DNA of 64,000 bases, taken from Mycobacterium mantenii. Lineage in GTDB: Bacteria; Actinomycetota; Actinomycetes; Mycobacteriales; Mycobacteriaceae. The DNA lies in NCBI RefSeq assembly GCF_010731775.1, contig NZ_AP022590.1:682001-746000 (forward strand), written 5' to 3'. Below the pieces are notes generated by a model. The model did no database searches. It had not been told where the DNA came from and was given only the letters and a program-made list of their open reading frames with translations. Position numbers and translations under genes: made by a program. Of this stretch, positions 56,488 to 64,000 are shown one piece after another (positions within the stretch are counted from its first letter, which is position 1; each line of letters starts with the position of its first letter).

Positions 56488-57441
56488 TCACCTCGGTACA
56501 GGCCGCAGCTCGGCACGAAACCGTCTCGCCCGCACGAACTCGCTAACGGGTGCCGCTAGCAAGGTCTTCAGGCGCGAGGTTCGCTGGGGCCCGAACACCG
56601 TCACCTTGAAGAGCAGCCCCAGCCACACAAGTAACCACCACGGCGTCGCAGCGGCGCGGACGCCAAAGGTAGACGCCGGATCCACAATCATCCAAGTGAG
56701 AATGCGTAGCTGGTCGAGCCAGTGCCGTTGAGCCTTGGTGATATTCGACGACTCGGTGCTACCGGTGTGATGCCTTACCGAGAGTTCCTGTGGCACAAAG
56801 CAAACCGCTCCCCGCAGCATGAGCCGCAGCCAGAAGTCCAAGTCGACCGTTTGATAGACGTCGTCCCGCAGGCCTCCCGCCTGCAGTGCCAGGCAGCGCC
56901 GGAACATCACGCAGCTGGGTTCACCGATCAAATTCGCGCTCGCGCCCCACAAGGCCACGATCTGTAGCACCAACGACGATCCGCGGTTGTGTTCGCGGAG
57001 CTTGGCAAAGTAGACATGGAGTTTGCTCGGGGCCCGCCGTCGCTCACTCCAGGGGAGGTCGTCGGTTTGCACCTGCCGGGGCGCGAAGGCCAGCGCCACC
57101 TCGCGATCCTCGAAACAGTGGGCGAGCGTCCGCAGGGCTCCCGGAAGCAACCAGTCATCGCCGTGCAGGAATTGGATATAGTCGCCACGGGCGACTTCCA
57201 GGCATTTGTTGTGGTTTCCGTTCAGACCCAGCCGAGACTCGTTGCGTATCAGTCGATCTCCCGCGCGGACCAATTTATCGGCAATGGCTGCGCCATCGTC
57301 GGTCGACTGGTCGTCGACGATGACGATCTCGAACTCGACGCCGTCCTGATCCAGGATGCTGCGCAGGCAACGCTCGATCGTCGCGCTGTTGTTGTACATC
57401 GGGACACACACCGAGACCAGTGGTGTGGCCGGCTGGGTCAC
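56488..57441 (-). CDS. family 2 glycosyltransferase, serotype cassette 2
   Basis: 317 residues from GTG 57441, whose GTGA overlaps the drrC stop, so it is coupled to drrABC. Motifs: [67 protein letters not shown]. Highly similar to the GT at 55103, so a duplicated pair with probably different acceptors. A long frame extending to 58020 is only antisense read-through of drrC. Confidence 0.9.
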   Translation of the reverse strand: MTQPATPLVSVCVPMYNNSATIERCLRSILDQDGVEFEIVIVDDQSTDDGAAIADKLVRAGDRLIRNESRLGLNGNHNKCLEVARGDYIQFLHGDDWLLPGALRTLAHCFEDREVALAFAPRQVQTDDLPWSERRRAPSKLHVYFAKLREHNRGSSLVLQIVALWGASANLIGEPSCVMFRRCLALQAGGLRDDVYQTVDLDFWLRLMLRGAVCFVPQELSVRHHTGSTESSNITKAQRHWLDQLRILTWMIVDPASTFGVRAAATPWWLLVWLGLLFKVTVFGPQRTSRLKTLLAAPVSEFVRARRFRAELRPVPR

Positions 57442-58229
57442 GCGTTGGCCTCGGCTGCCAATCGGTAGCCGCGAACGGCGACCGGGATGAACACCGCGAG
57501 TAGCCCGACCGCCCAGATCAACGTGATCACTAGAGGCGCCGCGATCGGGCCGCCGTGGGCGAGGGACCGCATGGTCTCGATGGGTGGCGAGATCGGTTGC
57601 ATGCGGATCAAGGGCTGAGCCCAAGCCGGAAACAGCTTGAGGGGTGTGGCACCGGGATTCACGAACGCCAGCGCGAAGGTAACGCCCAAAACCCAGGTCA
57701 TCGCAGTCCGGCCGTTGTTGCGGATGGCCATCGCCATCACCAGGGCGGTGAAACCGGTCACCACGATCGACGGGATCAAAACGAAAAGCAGTGCCGCGGG
57801 CCAGCCCTGCATGAAGCGCAGCCCCATTGCCAGCCCGAGCACAGTGATCAGGATGGTGCCGATGAATGCGCGCACTACCTCTGCCATAACCCAACCGGTG
57901 ACCGCGCTCGCCCGGTGGATCGGCAGCACCCACATCCGACTGAGGACGCGCGACTCGCGATCCATGGTGATGCCCACCGAGTTGCCCAGGGATCCGAAGA
58001 GCGCCGATATCACCGCGCACATGGGGACTATGCCGTAAACGGCGTCCGCACCGGTGACCTTGTGCACCTGCTCGCCCAGCACGATTTTGTAGATGACCAG
58101 CAGGAAGACGGGTAACAGCAGCGATCCCAGCAGCACCGCTTGGTCACGCCGCCACCGCAGCAGGAGTCGGCCGGCCTGCACCCAGCTTTGGGTCAGCAGG
58201 GAACCCTGTGGCTCGAGGCGATGCGACAC
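57438..58229 (-). CDS. drrC: DrrC-like ABC-2 transporter permease
   Basis: 263 residues from GTG 58229, whose first base is shared with the drrB stop. Six hydrophobic helices typical of ABC-2 permeases: [42 protein letters not shown], then [16 protein letters not shown] and so on. It marks the right end of the MAC serotype cassette (the gtfB-drrC interval). With DrrA and DrrB it may export GPL or another complex lipid. The substrate is not shown by sequence. Confidence 0.9.
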   Translation of the reverse strand: MSHRLEPQGSLLTQSWVQAGRLLLRWRRDQAVLLGSLLLPVFLLVIYKIVLGEQVHKVTGADAVYGIVPMCAVISALFGSLGNSVGITMDRESRVLSRMWVLPIHRASAVTGWVMAEVVRAFIGTILITVLGLAMGLRFMQGWPAALLFVLIPSIVVTGFTALVMAMAIRNNGRTAMTWVLGVTFALAFVNPGATPLKLFPAWAQPLIRMQPISPPIETMRSLAHGGPIAAPLVITLIWAVGLLAVFIPVAVRGYRLAAEANA

Positions 58230-58969
58230 TAGCCGCGCCTCTGCATCCGCAACGTTATCGCGCCGAAGACCAGCACCATTCCCAGACACCAGGCCAGGGT
58301 GGCCGCCAGATTGCTGAGGATCACGTGGCCGGTGGCCAGGCCGCGCAGGGTTTCGGCGAACTGTGAGACCGGCTGGTTGCGGACGTAGGGGCGCAACCAC
58401 TCCGGGAAGGTCTTTTCGGGGGCGATGCCGGTGGACAGCATGAACAGCAGCAACTGGGGGACGAACAAGAGGTGGCTGGCCCCTTGGACACTATTGGCGC
58501 GCGATCCCAGCGCGTCGGCACCCAGGCCCACGGCAAGGCACAGCAGCAAGGAAATTACCAAAAAGGCCGCCGCGTAACCGAGTCCGCCGGTGATCCGAAA
58601 ACCGAAGGCGTAGCCGGCAATCAGCGCCACCACCAGGGAGAGCACGGCGCGCATCTGGGTGGCCACCGTGCGGGCGGTCACCGTGGCTGCCGCGGCGACG
58701 GGAAGCGTCCGCATCCGCTCGCCGAACCCGGACACGTGGTCACGCGCCGCGCGGTCCGCGGTGAGCAACCCGACGAAGATCATCGACTGGGCGACCACCG
58801 CGGGTACGAAATACTGGGTATAACTGATGCGGCCGGTGTCGACCAGGCCGTGCAGCGCCACACTGAACCCCGCCAAATATGCTGCCGGCGAGAGGATTTC
58901 GAAAATCATCTCACCGTCGCGGGCCGCCGACATCAGCGAACGCTCGGTGAGGGCGGTCAAAGCGCTCAT
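58229..58969 (-). CDS. drrB: DrrB-like ABC-2 transporter permease
   Basis: 246 residues from ATG 58969, overlapping drrA by ATGA. Six hydrophobic segments; ABC-2 features include YTQYFVPAVVAQSMIFVGLLTADRAARDHVSGFGERMRTLPV and NSVQGASHLLFVPQLLLFMLSTGIAPEKTFPEWLRPYVRNQP. It is homologous to the daunorubicin/PDIM DrrB permeases and pairs with DrrC in a heteromeric exporter. Confidence 0.92.
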   Translation of the reverse strand: MSALTALTERSLMSAARDGEMIFEILSPAAYLAGFSVALHGLVDTGRISYTQYFVPAVVAQSMIFVGLLTADRAARDHVSGFGERMRTLPVAAAATVTARTVATQMRAVLSLVVALIAGYAFGFRITGGLGYAAAFLVISLLLCLAVGLGADALGSRANSVQGASHLLFVPQLLLFMLSTGIAPEKTFPEWLRPYVRNQPVSQFAETLRGLATGHVILSNLAATLAWCLGMVLVFGAITLRMQRRG

Positions 58970-59913
58970 GACCGCGAGACGGTCCGCTCGGTCAGGTGCA
59001 GGAAAGCTTCGTCGAGCGACGGCTTGCGCAGCGAAATGTCGGCCAGTTCGAGGCCCAGCGCGTCGACCCGTCGGAACACGTCGACCAGCGTGGCGACCCC
59101 GTCGGGCGCGAACACCGACACCGAATTCGTATCGCCGTCGATGTCCACCCCGTCGAGCCCGTTCAACGCCGCCGCAACCTGAGGCAGGTCGGCGGGGTTG
59201 GCCGGGGTCACCTGGCAGTAGCTGGTACCCACCGCACGCTTGAGCTCCTCGGCGGTGCCGCTGGCGATCACCTGCCCGTGATCGATGACGACGATCGAGT
59301 CGCTGAGCACGTCGGCCTCTTCCAGGTACTGCGTGGTCAGCAGCACGGTGATGCCTTGCGCGGCAAGCGAACTCACCAGGGCCCAGACGTCGCGGCGGCT
59401 GCGTGGGTCCAGCCCGGTGGTCGGCTCGTCGAGGAAAAGCACCTGCGGCGGTACCACCAGGGCACTAGCCAGGTCGACGCGCCGGAACATGCCTCCGGAA
59501 TAGGTCGACAGCCGCCGATCGGCGGCGGCGACGAGGTCGAACTGTTCGAGCAGCTCGTCGGCGCGTGCCTTCGCCCGCTTGCGATTCAGTCCGCGCAGCC
59601 TGCCGAACAAGACAAGGTTTTCCCGCCCCGTCAGCATCGGGTCCATCCCGGTGAACTGCCCGGCCATCCCGATGCTGGCACGCACCTCGGCGGGCTGGCG
59701 GAGGATGTCGTGTCCGGCGACGCTGGCGCGGCCCGAGGTGGGGCGGATCAGTGTGGACAGGATGTTGATCGTGGTGGTCTTGCCGGCGCCGTTGTGGCCC
59801 AGCACCCCGCACACGGTTCCGGCCGGAACCGAGAAGTCCACGCCATTGAGAGCGACCGTGTTTCGCCCGAATGTCTTTGTGAGGCCGACAACCTCAATCG
59901 CCAGTGGGCTCAC
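58966..59913 (-). CDS. drrA: DrrA-like ABC transporter ATP-binding protein
   Basis: 315 residues from ATG 59913. Walker A GHNGAGKTT, signature YSGGMFRRVDLA, Walker B VLFLDEPTTGLDPRSR, the switch His region LLTTQYLEEAD, and a DrrA-type C-terminal extension (about 235-315). It energises DrrB-DrrC. It is the first gene of the drrABC-GT2 transcript. Confidence 0.94.
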   Translation of the reverse strand: MSPLAIEVVGLTKTFGRNTVALNGVDFSVPAGTVCGVLGHNGAGKTTTINILSTLIRPTSGRASVAGHDILRQPAEVRASIGMAGQFTGMDPMLTGRENLVLFGRLRGLNRKRAKARADELLEQFDLVAAADRRLSTYSGGMFRRVDLASALVVPPQVLFLDEPTTGLDPRSRRDVWALVSSLAAQGITVLLTTQYLEEADVLSDSIVVIDHGQVIASGTAEELKRAVGTSYCQVTPANPADLPQVAAALNGLDGVDIDGDTNSVSVFAPDGVATLVDVFRRVDALGLELADISLRKPSLDEAFLHLTERTVSRS

Positions 59914-60106
59914 CCTAGGAGTATTTCATGAGGCGTAGCGGCCAGGTGGCGGTATAGGTGGATAGCGATATGGAGGATAGCGCAGGCCTTTCCTTATGGT
60001 CACCGTGAACTCCGCCGGCGCGGACCAATGCCATTTGCAGCGGGGGAGTTCGGAGTGTTCCAAGCAAAATCATTGGCGTCCAATCTTTCTCGCCGCGCTT
60101 CTTCGG

Positions 60107-60123
60107 GGCGGCCGCTGGCCGCC
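60107..60123 (-). terminator. possible terminator hairpin after the MmpL gene
   Basis: ggcggcc (60107-60113) and ggccgcc (60117-60123) form a 7-bp stem with a 3-base loop, 42-58 bases downstream of the minus-strand MmpL stop. There is no T-run. The rest of the 251-base gap 59914-60164 shows no gene. Confidence 0.4.
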
Positions 60124-60164
60124 ACGCTATCCGGGGCTTGAATCGACCAGCAGCACCTAGAGGT

Positions 60165-63071
60165 CTATCTGTGGATCGGGATCTCGGCCGTGGGGGCGTC
60201 CGCGTCGTCGTCGTGGTGGAGCAGGGTACGCACCGCCGGGCGCGTACCCACGGAGCGAAGTAGCAGGCTGGCCGGCCGCGGCCGCACCAATTGCGGCCAC
60301 CAGAACCAGCGTCCGAGCAGGGCGGCGATGGTGGGTGTCATGAACGAACGCACGATCAAGGTGTCGAAGATCAGGCCCAGACCGATGGTGGTACCCACCT
60401 GGCCGATGATGCGCAGGTCACTGAACACCATCGAGGCCATGGTGAATGCGAACACCAGGCCGGCATTCGTCACGACCTTTCCGGTACCGCCCATCGCGCG
60501 GATGATGCCCGTATTGATGCCGCCGGCCAGTTCCTCTTTCATTCGGGATACCAGCAGCAGGTTGTAGTCCGATCCGACCGCCAACAAGACGATCACGGAC
60601 ATGGGCAGCACCATCCAGTACAACTTGATGCCAAAGATGTACTGCCAGATCAGCACCGAGAGCCCGAACGAGGCGCCCAATGAAAGCGTCACCGTGCCGA
60701 TGATCACCAAGGCGGCGATAAAACTTCGGGTGAGGATGAGCATGATGATGAAAATCAGACACAGCGCACCAACGCCCGCGATGAAGAGGTCGTAGGTGGA
60801 GCCGTCCCGGAAGTCCTTGAATGTCGACGCGGTACCGGCCAGGAAGATGCGCGACGATTCCAGCGGCGTGTTCTTGAGCGCTTCTTCGGCCGCTCCCCGG
60901 ATCTTGGCGATGCGGTCGAGGCTTTCGGAGGTGGCGGGGTCGCCGCGGTGCGAGATGATGAAGCGAGCGGCCTTGCCGTCCGGCGACAGGAACTGGCTCA
61001 TCGCCTTCTTGAAGTCCGCGTTGTCGAAGATTTCGGGCGGCAGATAGAACGAGTCGTCATTCTTGGAGTCGTCGAACGCCTGCCCCATGGCGGTGGCGTC
61101 CTTGTCGTTGCTATCCATCTGGCCGATGATCCCGGACATGGTGCTGTGGTTCGTCAGCATCATGTTCCGCATGTCCTCGGACATCGCGATCATCGGCGGA
61201 TACTGCTCGAGCAGCTGGGGCATCAGCTTGTCCATGTGATCGAGATCTTGGAGCAGGGTCACCATCTTGTCGCTGAGCGTGTCGACACCGTCGAGGATTT
61301 CGAAGATCTGCCGCAGCGACCAGCAGATCGGGATGTCGTAGCAGTGCTTTTCCCAGTAGAAGTAGCTACGCAGTGGCCGGAAGAAATCCTCGAAATCGGC
61401 CATCTTGCCGTTCAACTCATAAAGAACGGCGGCCATTTCTTTGGTCTTCTGGATCGAATCGTGCGTGATTTCGGTGAGGCGCTTCTGCAGCGAGTAGAGG
61501 CGCTTCATGATCTCGATTTGCTTGGCCATCATGTCCGCTTGGACGAGCATGTCGTCCATGCGCGCCTTCATGTACTGGATGTCTTGATGCATGGTCGCCT
61601 GCTGCATGCTCAGCAGGAACGGGATCGAGGTGTGCTGGATCGGCGTTCCCTCGGGCCGCGTGATGCCCTGCACGCGAGAGATGCCGTGAACTCCGAAGAC
61701 TGCCTTGGCAAGTCGGTGCAGCACCAGGAAATCTGCCGAGTTCCGCATGTCGTGATCGGCTTCGATCATCAAAATCTCGGGCATCATGCGCGATTGGTTG
61801 AAGTGGCGGTCTGCGGCCGCGTAGCCGACGTTGGCGGGCACGTTGTCGGGCATGTAAAGGCGGTTGTTGTAGCTCGTCTCGTAGCCGGGCAAGGTCACCA
61901 GGCCGACCAGGGCGACTGCGATCGTCGCGCACAGAATGGGCGCGGGCCAGCGGGCGATCGCCGTGCCGATCCGGCGCCACCGACCGAATCCGATGGTGCG
62001 TTTCGGGTCGAACAACCCGAAGCCGCTTCCGATGGTCAGCACCGCCGGAACCAGCGTCAGGGCGATCAGCACAGAGATGAGCATGCCGACGGAGCAGGGC
62101 ATGCCCATGGTCTGGAAGATGGGCATACGGGTGAAGCTCAGGCACAGCATCGCGCCGGCGATGGTCAAACCGGAACCCAACACGACGGGAGCGACGCTGC
62201 GATAGGTGGTGAAGTACGCCGTGTGCCGGTCTTCGCCGGCCTGCCGCGCCTCTTGATAGCGACCGAAGAAGAAGATCGCATAGTCGGTGCCGGCTGCCAT
62301 CGCCAGGGCCACCAGCAGGTTGACGGCGAACGTCGACAATGCCATCCAATTGTTATTGGCGATAAAGGCGATGACGCCTCGCGCGGCAAAGACCTCGATC
62401 CCGACGGTGAGCAATAGCAGAATCACGGTGGTGATCGAGCGGTATACGAGGAGCAGCACGATGAAGATGATCAACGCGCCGATCATGGTCATTTTCAGAA
62501 TGGATCGGTCACCGGCGAGCTGCATATCGGAGAACAGCGCCGAGGGGCCGGTGACGTAGGCCTTGATCCCGGGGGGCGGTGGCGTGCGCGCGATGATGTC
62601 CCGGATTGACGCCACCGATTCCTGGCCCAGGGTGGTGCCTTGGTTGCCCGCCAGATTCAACTGCACATAGACGGCCTTGCCGTCCGGGCTCTGCGCGCCG
62701 GCCGCTGTGAGGCGATCGCCCCACAGGTCCTGCACATGCTCGATATGCTTTGTGTCGGCCTTTAATTCAGCAACAAGTTTGTCGTAGTAAGCGTGTGCCT
62801 GGTCGCCAAGCTGCTGCTGCCCCTCGAGGACCAGCATCGCGAAGCTGTCCGAATCGGATTCCTTGAAGTCGTGTCCCATGCGCTGCATGGCCTGAACCGC
62901 CGGCGCGTCCTGAGGGGCCAATGGCACCGAATGCTGTTGACCCACAACCTCAAGCCGTGGCACCCCGAACGTCACCAGCAGGGTCAGCGCCACCCAGCCG
63001 AGGATGATGAGCACCGAAAACCGGCGGATATTCCGCGCCAAGCGGGAAGGCTGGGTATGTTGCGTGGTCAT
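60165..63071 (-). CDS. MmpL-family RND lipid transporter (MmpL4-like, GPL locus)
   Basis: 968 residues from ATG 63071, with about twelve transmembrane helices in two halves. Each half carries the proton-relay motif: [21 protein letters not shown] in the first and [16 protein letters not shown] in the second. A large periplasmic loop rich in Met and Asp (about 415-745) includes a long coiled-coil region ([34 protein letters not shown]). In MAC and M. smegmatis two adjacent MmpL4-type proteins with MmpS4 are required for GPL export. The pairing with a second MmpL upstream fits. Confidence 0.93.
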   Translation of the reverse strand: MTTQHTQPSRLARNIRRFSVLIILGWVALTLLVTFGVPRLEVVGQQHSVPLAPQDAPAVQAMQRMGHDFKESDSDSFAMLVLEGQQQLGDQAHAYYDKLVAELKADTKHIEHVQDLWGDRLTAAGAQSPDGKAVYVQLNLAGNQGTTLGQESVASIRDIIARTPPPPGIKAYVTGPSALFSDMQLAGDRSILKMTMIGALIIFIVLLLVYRSITTVILLLLTVGIEVFAARGVIAFIANNNWMALSTFAVNLLVALAMAAGTDYAIFFFGRYQEARQAGEDRHTAYFTTYRSVAPVVLGSGLTIAGAMLCLSFTRMPIFQTMGMPCSVGMLISVLIALTLVPAVLTIGSGFGLFDPKRTIGFGRWRRIGTAIARWPAPILCATIAVALVGLVTLPGYETSYNNRLYMPDNVPANVGYAAADRHFNQSRMMPEILMIEADHDMRNSADFLVLHRLAKAVFGVHGISRVQGITRPEGTPIQHTSIPFLLSMQQATMHQDIQYMKARMDDMLVQADMMAKQIEIMKRLYSLQKRLTEITHDSIQKTKEMAAVLYELNGKMADFEDFFRPLRSYFYWEKHCYDIPICWSLRQIFEILDGVDTLSDKMVTLLQDLDHMDKLMPQLLEQYPPMIAMSEDMRNMMLTNHSTMSGIIGQMDSNDKDATAMGQAFDDSKNDDSFYLPPEIFDNADFKKAMSQFLSPDGKAARFIISHRGDPATSESLDRIAKIRGAAEEALKNTPLESSRIFLAGTASTFKDFRDGSTYDLFIAGVGALCLIFIIMLILTRSFIAALVIIGTVTLSLGASFGLSVLIWQYIFGIKLYWMVLPMSVIVLLAVGSDYNLLLVSRMKEELAGGINTGIIRAMGGTGKVVTNAGLVFAFTMASMVFSDLRIIGQVGTTIGLGLIFDTLIVRSFMTPTIAALLGRWFWWPQLVRPRPASLLLRSVGTRPAVRTLLHHDDDADAPTAEIPIHR

Positions 63072-63173
63072 GAGGCCCTCGGCAGGCAGGTGACGACGAC
63101 GCAGCTGACGCTATTGCCCTGTGTCACAGTGTTCCCCACGGTCGCTGTTCCCTCCTGAAGTGGCATGCCGCAC

Positions 63174-64000
63174 TTATTGCGGCTGCTTCAGGAGCAGTGA
63201 ACGCACCAACGGGCGGGGTCCGGTGGGCCGCAGCATCGTGCTGGCCGGGCGGGGGCGCACTCGCTGTGGCCACCAGAACCAACGTCCCAGCAACGCGGCG
63301 ACGGCCGGCGTCATGAACGCCCGCACGATCAACGTGTCGAACAGCAAGCCCAGGCCGATCGTCGTGCCCACCTGGCCGATGCTGCGCAGGTCGCTGACCA
63401 CCATCGAGGCCATGGTGAAGGCGAACACCAGACCGGCGTTCGTCACGACCTTTCCGGTGCCGCCCATCGCGCGGATGATGCCCGTGTGGAGCCCGGCCCC
63501 CAATTCCTCTCTCATGCGGGAGACCAGCAGCAAGTTGTAGTCAGAACCCACCGCCAACAGCACGATGACCGAAGTGGATAGCACCGTCCAGTGCAGCTGC
63601 ATGTGCAGCAAGTACTGCCACACCAGCACGGACAGCCCGAAGGACGCGCCGAGCGAAAGCAGAACGGTGCCAACGATGACCATCGCGGCGATAAAGCTCC
63701 GCGTCATGATCAGCATGATGATGAAAATGAGGCAGATTGCGGAGACGCCCGCGATCAAGAGGTCGAATTTGGATCCGTCCACCAGATCTTTGGTGATCGC
63801 CGCGGTGCCGGTCAGATAGATCTTGGCGTTTTCCAGGGGAGTGCCCTTGAGCGATTCCTCGGCAGCCGTCTTGATCTGTTCGACCCTGGAGAGGCCTTCG
63901 GGTGTCGCCGGGTCACCCCGTTGCGAGATGAGCAGACGGACGTCCCTTCCGTCCGGCGACATGAAGATCTTCTCGACACGCTTGAAGGATTCGGAGCCGT
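63174..64000 (-). CDS. second MmpL-family transporter, C-terminal part
   Basis: Partial: the frame is open to the window edge (last codons read [12 protein letters not shown] before the in-frame Met at 63962). About 275 residues are visible, closely similar to the C-terminal part of the neighbouring Mmp[91 protein letters not shown]. It is a tandem duplicate corresponding to the MmpL4a/MmpL4b pair of GPL loci. The 5' end, and presumably mmpS, lie beyond 64000. Confidence 0.93.
   Translation of the reverse strand, partial: GSESFKRVEKIFMSPDGRDVRLLISQRGDPATPEGLSRVEQIKTAAEESLKGTPLENAKIYLTGTAAITKDLVDGSKFDLLIAGVSAICLIFIIMLIMTRSFIAAMVIVGTVLLSLGASFGLSVLVWQYLLHMQLHWTVLSTSVIVLLAVGSDYNLLLVSRMREELGAGLHTGIIRAMGGTGKVVTNAGLVFAFTMASMVVSDLRSIGQVGTTIGLGLLFDTLIVRAFMTPAVAALLGRWFWWPQRVRPRPASTMLRPTGPRPLVRSLLLKQPQ

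Noticed and set aside
56390..56489. direct repeats attcagtacggcgg / atccagtacggtgg as attachment sites
   Set aside because: They are short, imperfect, close together and lie between two duplicated GT2 genes without an integrase. Duplication scars explain them better.
38073..57441. insertion sequence driving the cassette exchange
   Set aside because: No transposase or integrase reading frame and no terminal inverted repeats with target duplication were found anywhere in the interval.
56488..58020. 510-codon version of the GT2 gene
   Set aside because: The extra N-terminal residues are antisense to drrC in a non-coding frame. The GTG at 57441 overlaps the drrC stop and begins directly at the GT2 domain.
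60948..62417. 489-codon plus-strand ORF antisense to the MmpL gene
   Set aside because: It mirrors the MmpL codons, has His/Asp/Val-rich low-complexity composition and no family motif. The MmpL reading is complete on the other strand.

Overview
The window comes from a slow-growing, GC-rich mycobacterium of the Mycobacterium avium complex (MAC). It carries fabG1-inhA-hemH, mutA-mutB-meaB and lipL in an order close to that of M. tuberculosis Rv1480-Rv1497. These are followed by a surface glycopeptidolipid (GPL) glycosylation locus with drrABC and tandem mmpL genes, which is typical of MAC. Species level (M. intracellulare, M. avium or a relative) cannot be fixed from the sequence alone.

Region 1 (1-20954) is conserved chromosomal backbone. 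It holds a DUF58/VWA pair, a DUF559 gene bracketed by two palindromic elements, fabG1-inhA-hemH, an NfeD/SPFH pair, a TetR-controlled deazaflavin-type oxidoreductase, a two-component system whose kinase is frameshifted in a proline-coding repeat, two small proline-rich exported proteins, a trypsin-like protease, a TVP38-type membrane protein, methylmalonyl-CoA mutase with its MeaB chaperone, and the esterase LipL. A strong intrinsic terminator follows lipL.

Region 2 (21176-38072) looks like the core and duplicated part of the GPL locus. It has an O-acyltransferase, two sulfotransferase paralogues, an NAD-dependent sugar epimerase, TylF-type O-methyltransferases, four paralogous UGT-type glycosyltransferases, and a minus-strand GT2/pyruvyltransferase/methyltransferase operon. 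Several genes share the same short 5' leader, which points to local duplication.

Region 3 (38658-57441) is the serotype-variable cassette lying between the gtfB-like gene and drrC. Its middle (about 41.3-55.1 kb) is visibly poorer in GC than its flanks. It encodes two 3,4-ketoisomerases and a PLP aminotransferase, which should make a dTDP-3-amino-3,6-dideoxyhexose. It also encodes a set of freestanding acyl-chain enzymes: two acyl carrier proteins, an FkbH-type HAD protein, an AMP-dependent ligase, a KAS III, two ketoreductase-type SDRs (one fused to MaoC), an MBL-fold hydrolase, an O-methyltransferase and a GNAT acyltransferase. Together they could build a short branched hydroxy/methoxy acid and attach it to the amino sugar. 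This agrees with the published serotype 16 GPL epitope (3-(2'-methyl-3'-hydroxy-4'-methoxypentanoylamido)-3,6-dideoxyhexose) or a close relative such as serotype 17. The assignment is inference.

Region 4 (57438-64000) is the export end: drrC-drrB-drrA and two MmpL transporters, the second cut by the window edge. By MAC gene order, mmpS and the GPL peptide synthetase genes probably lie beyond it.
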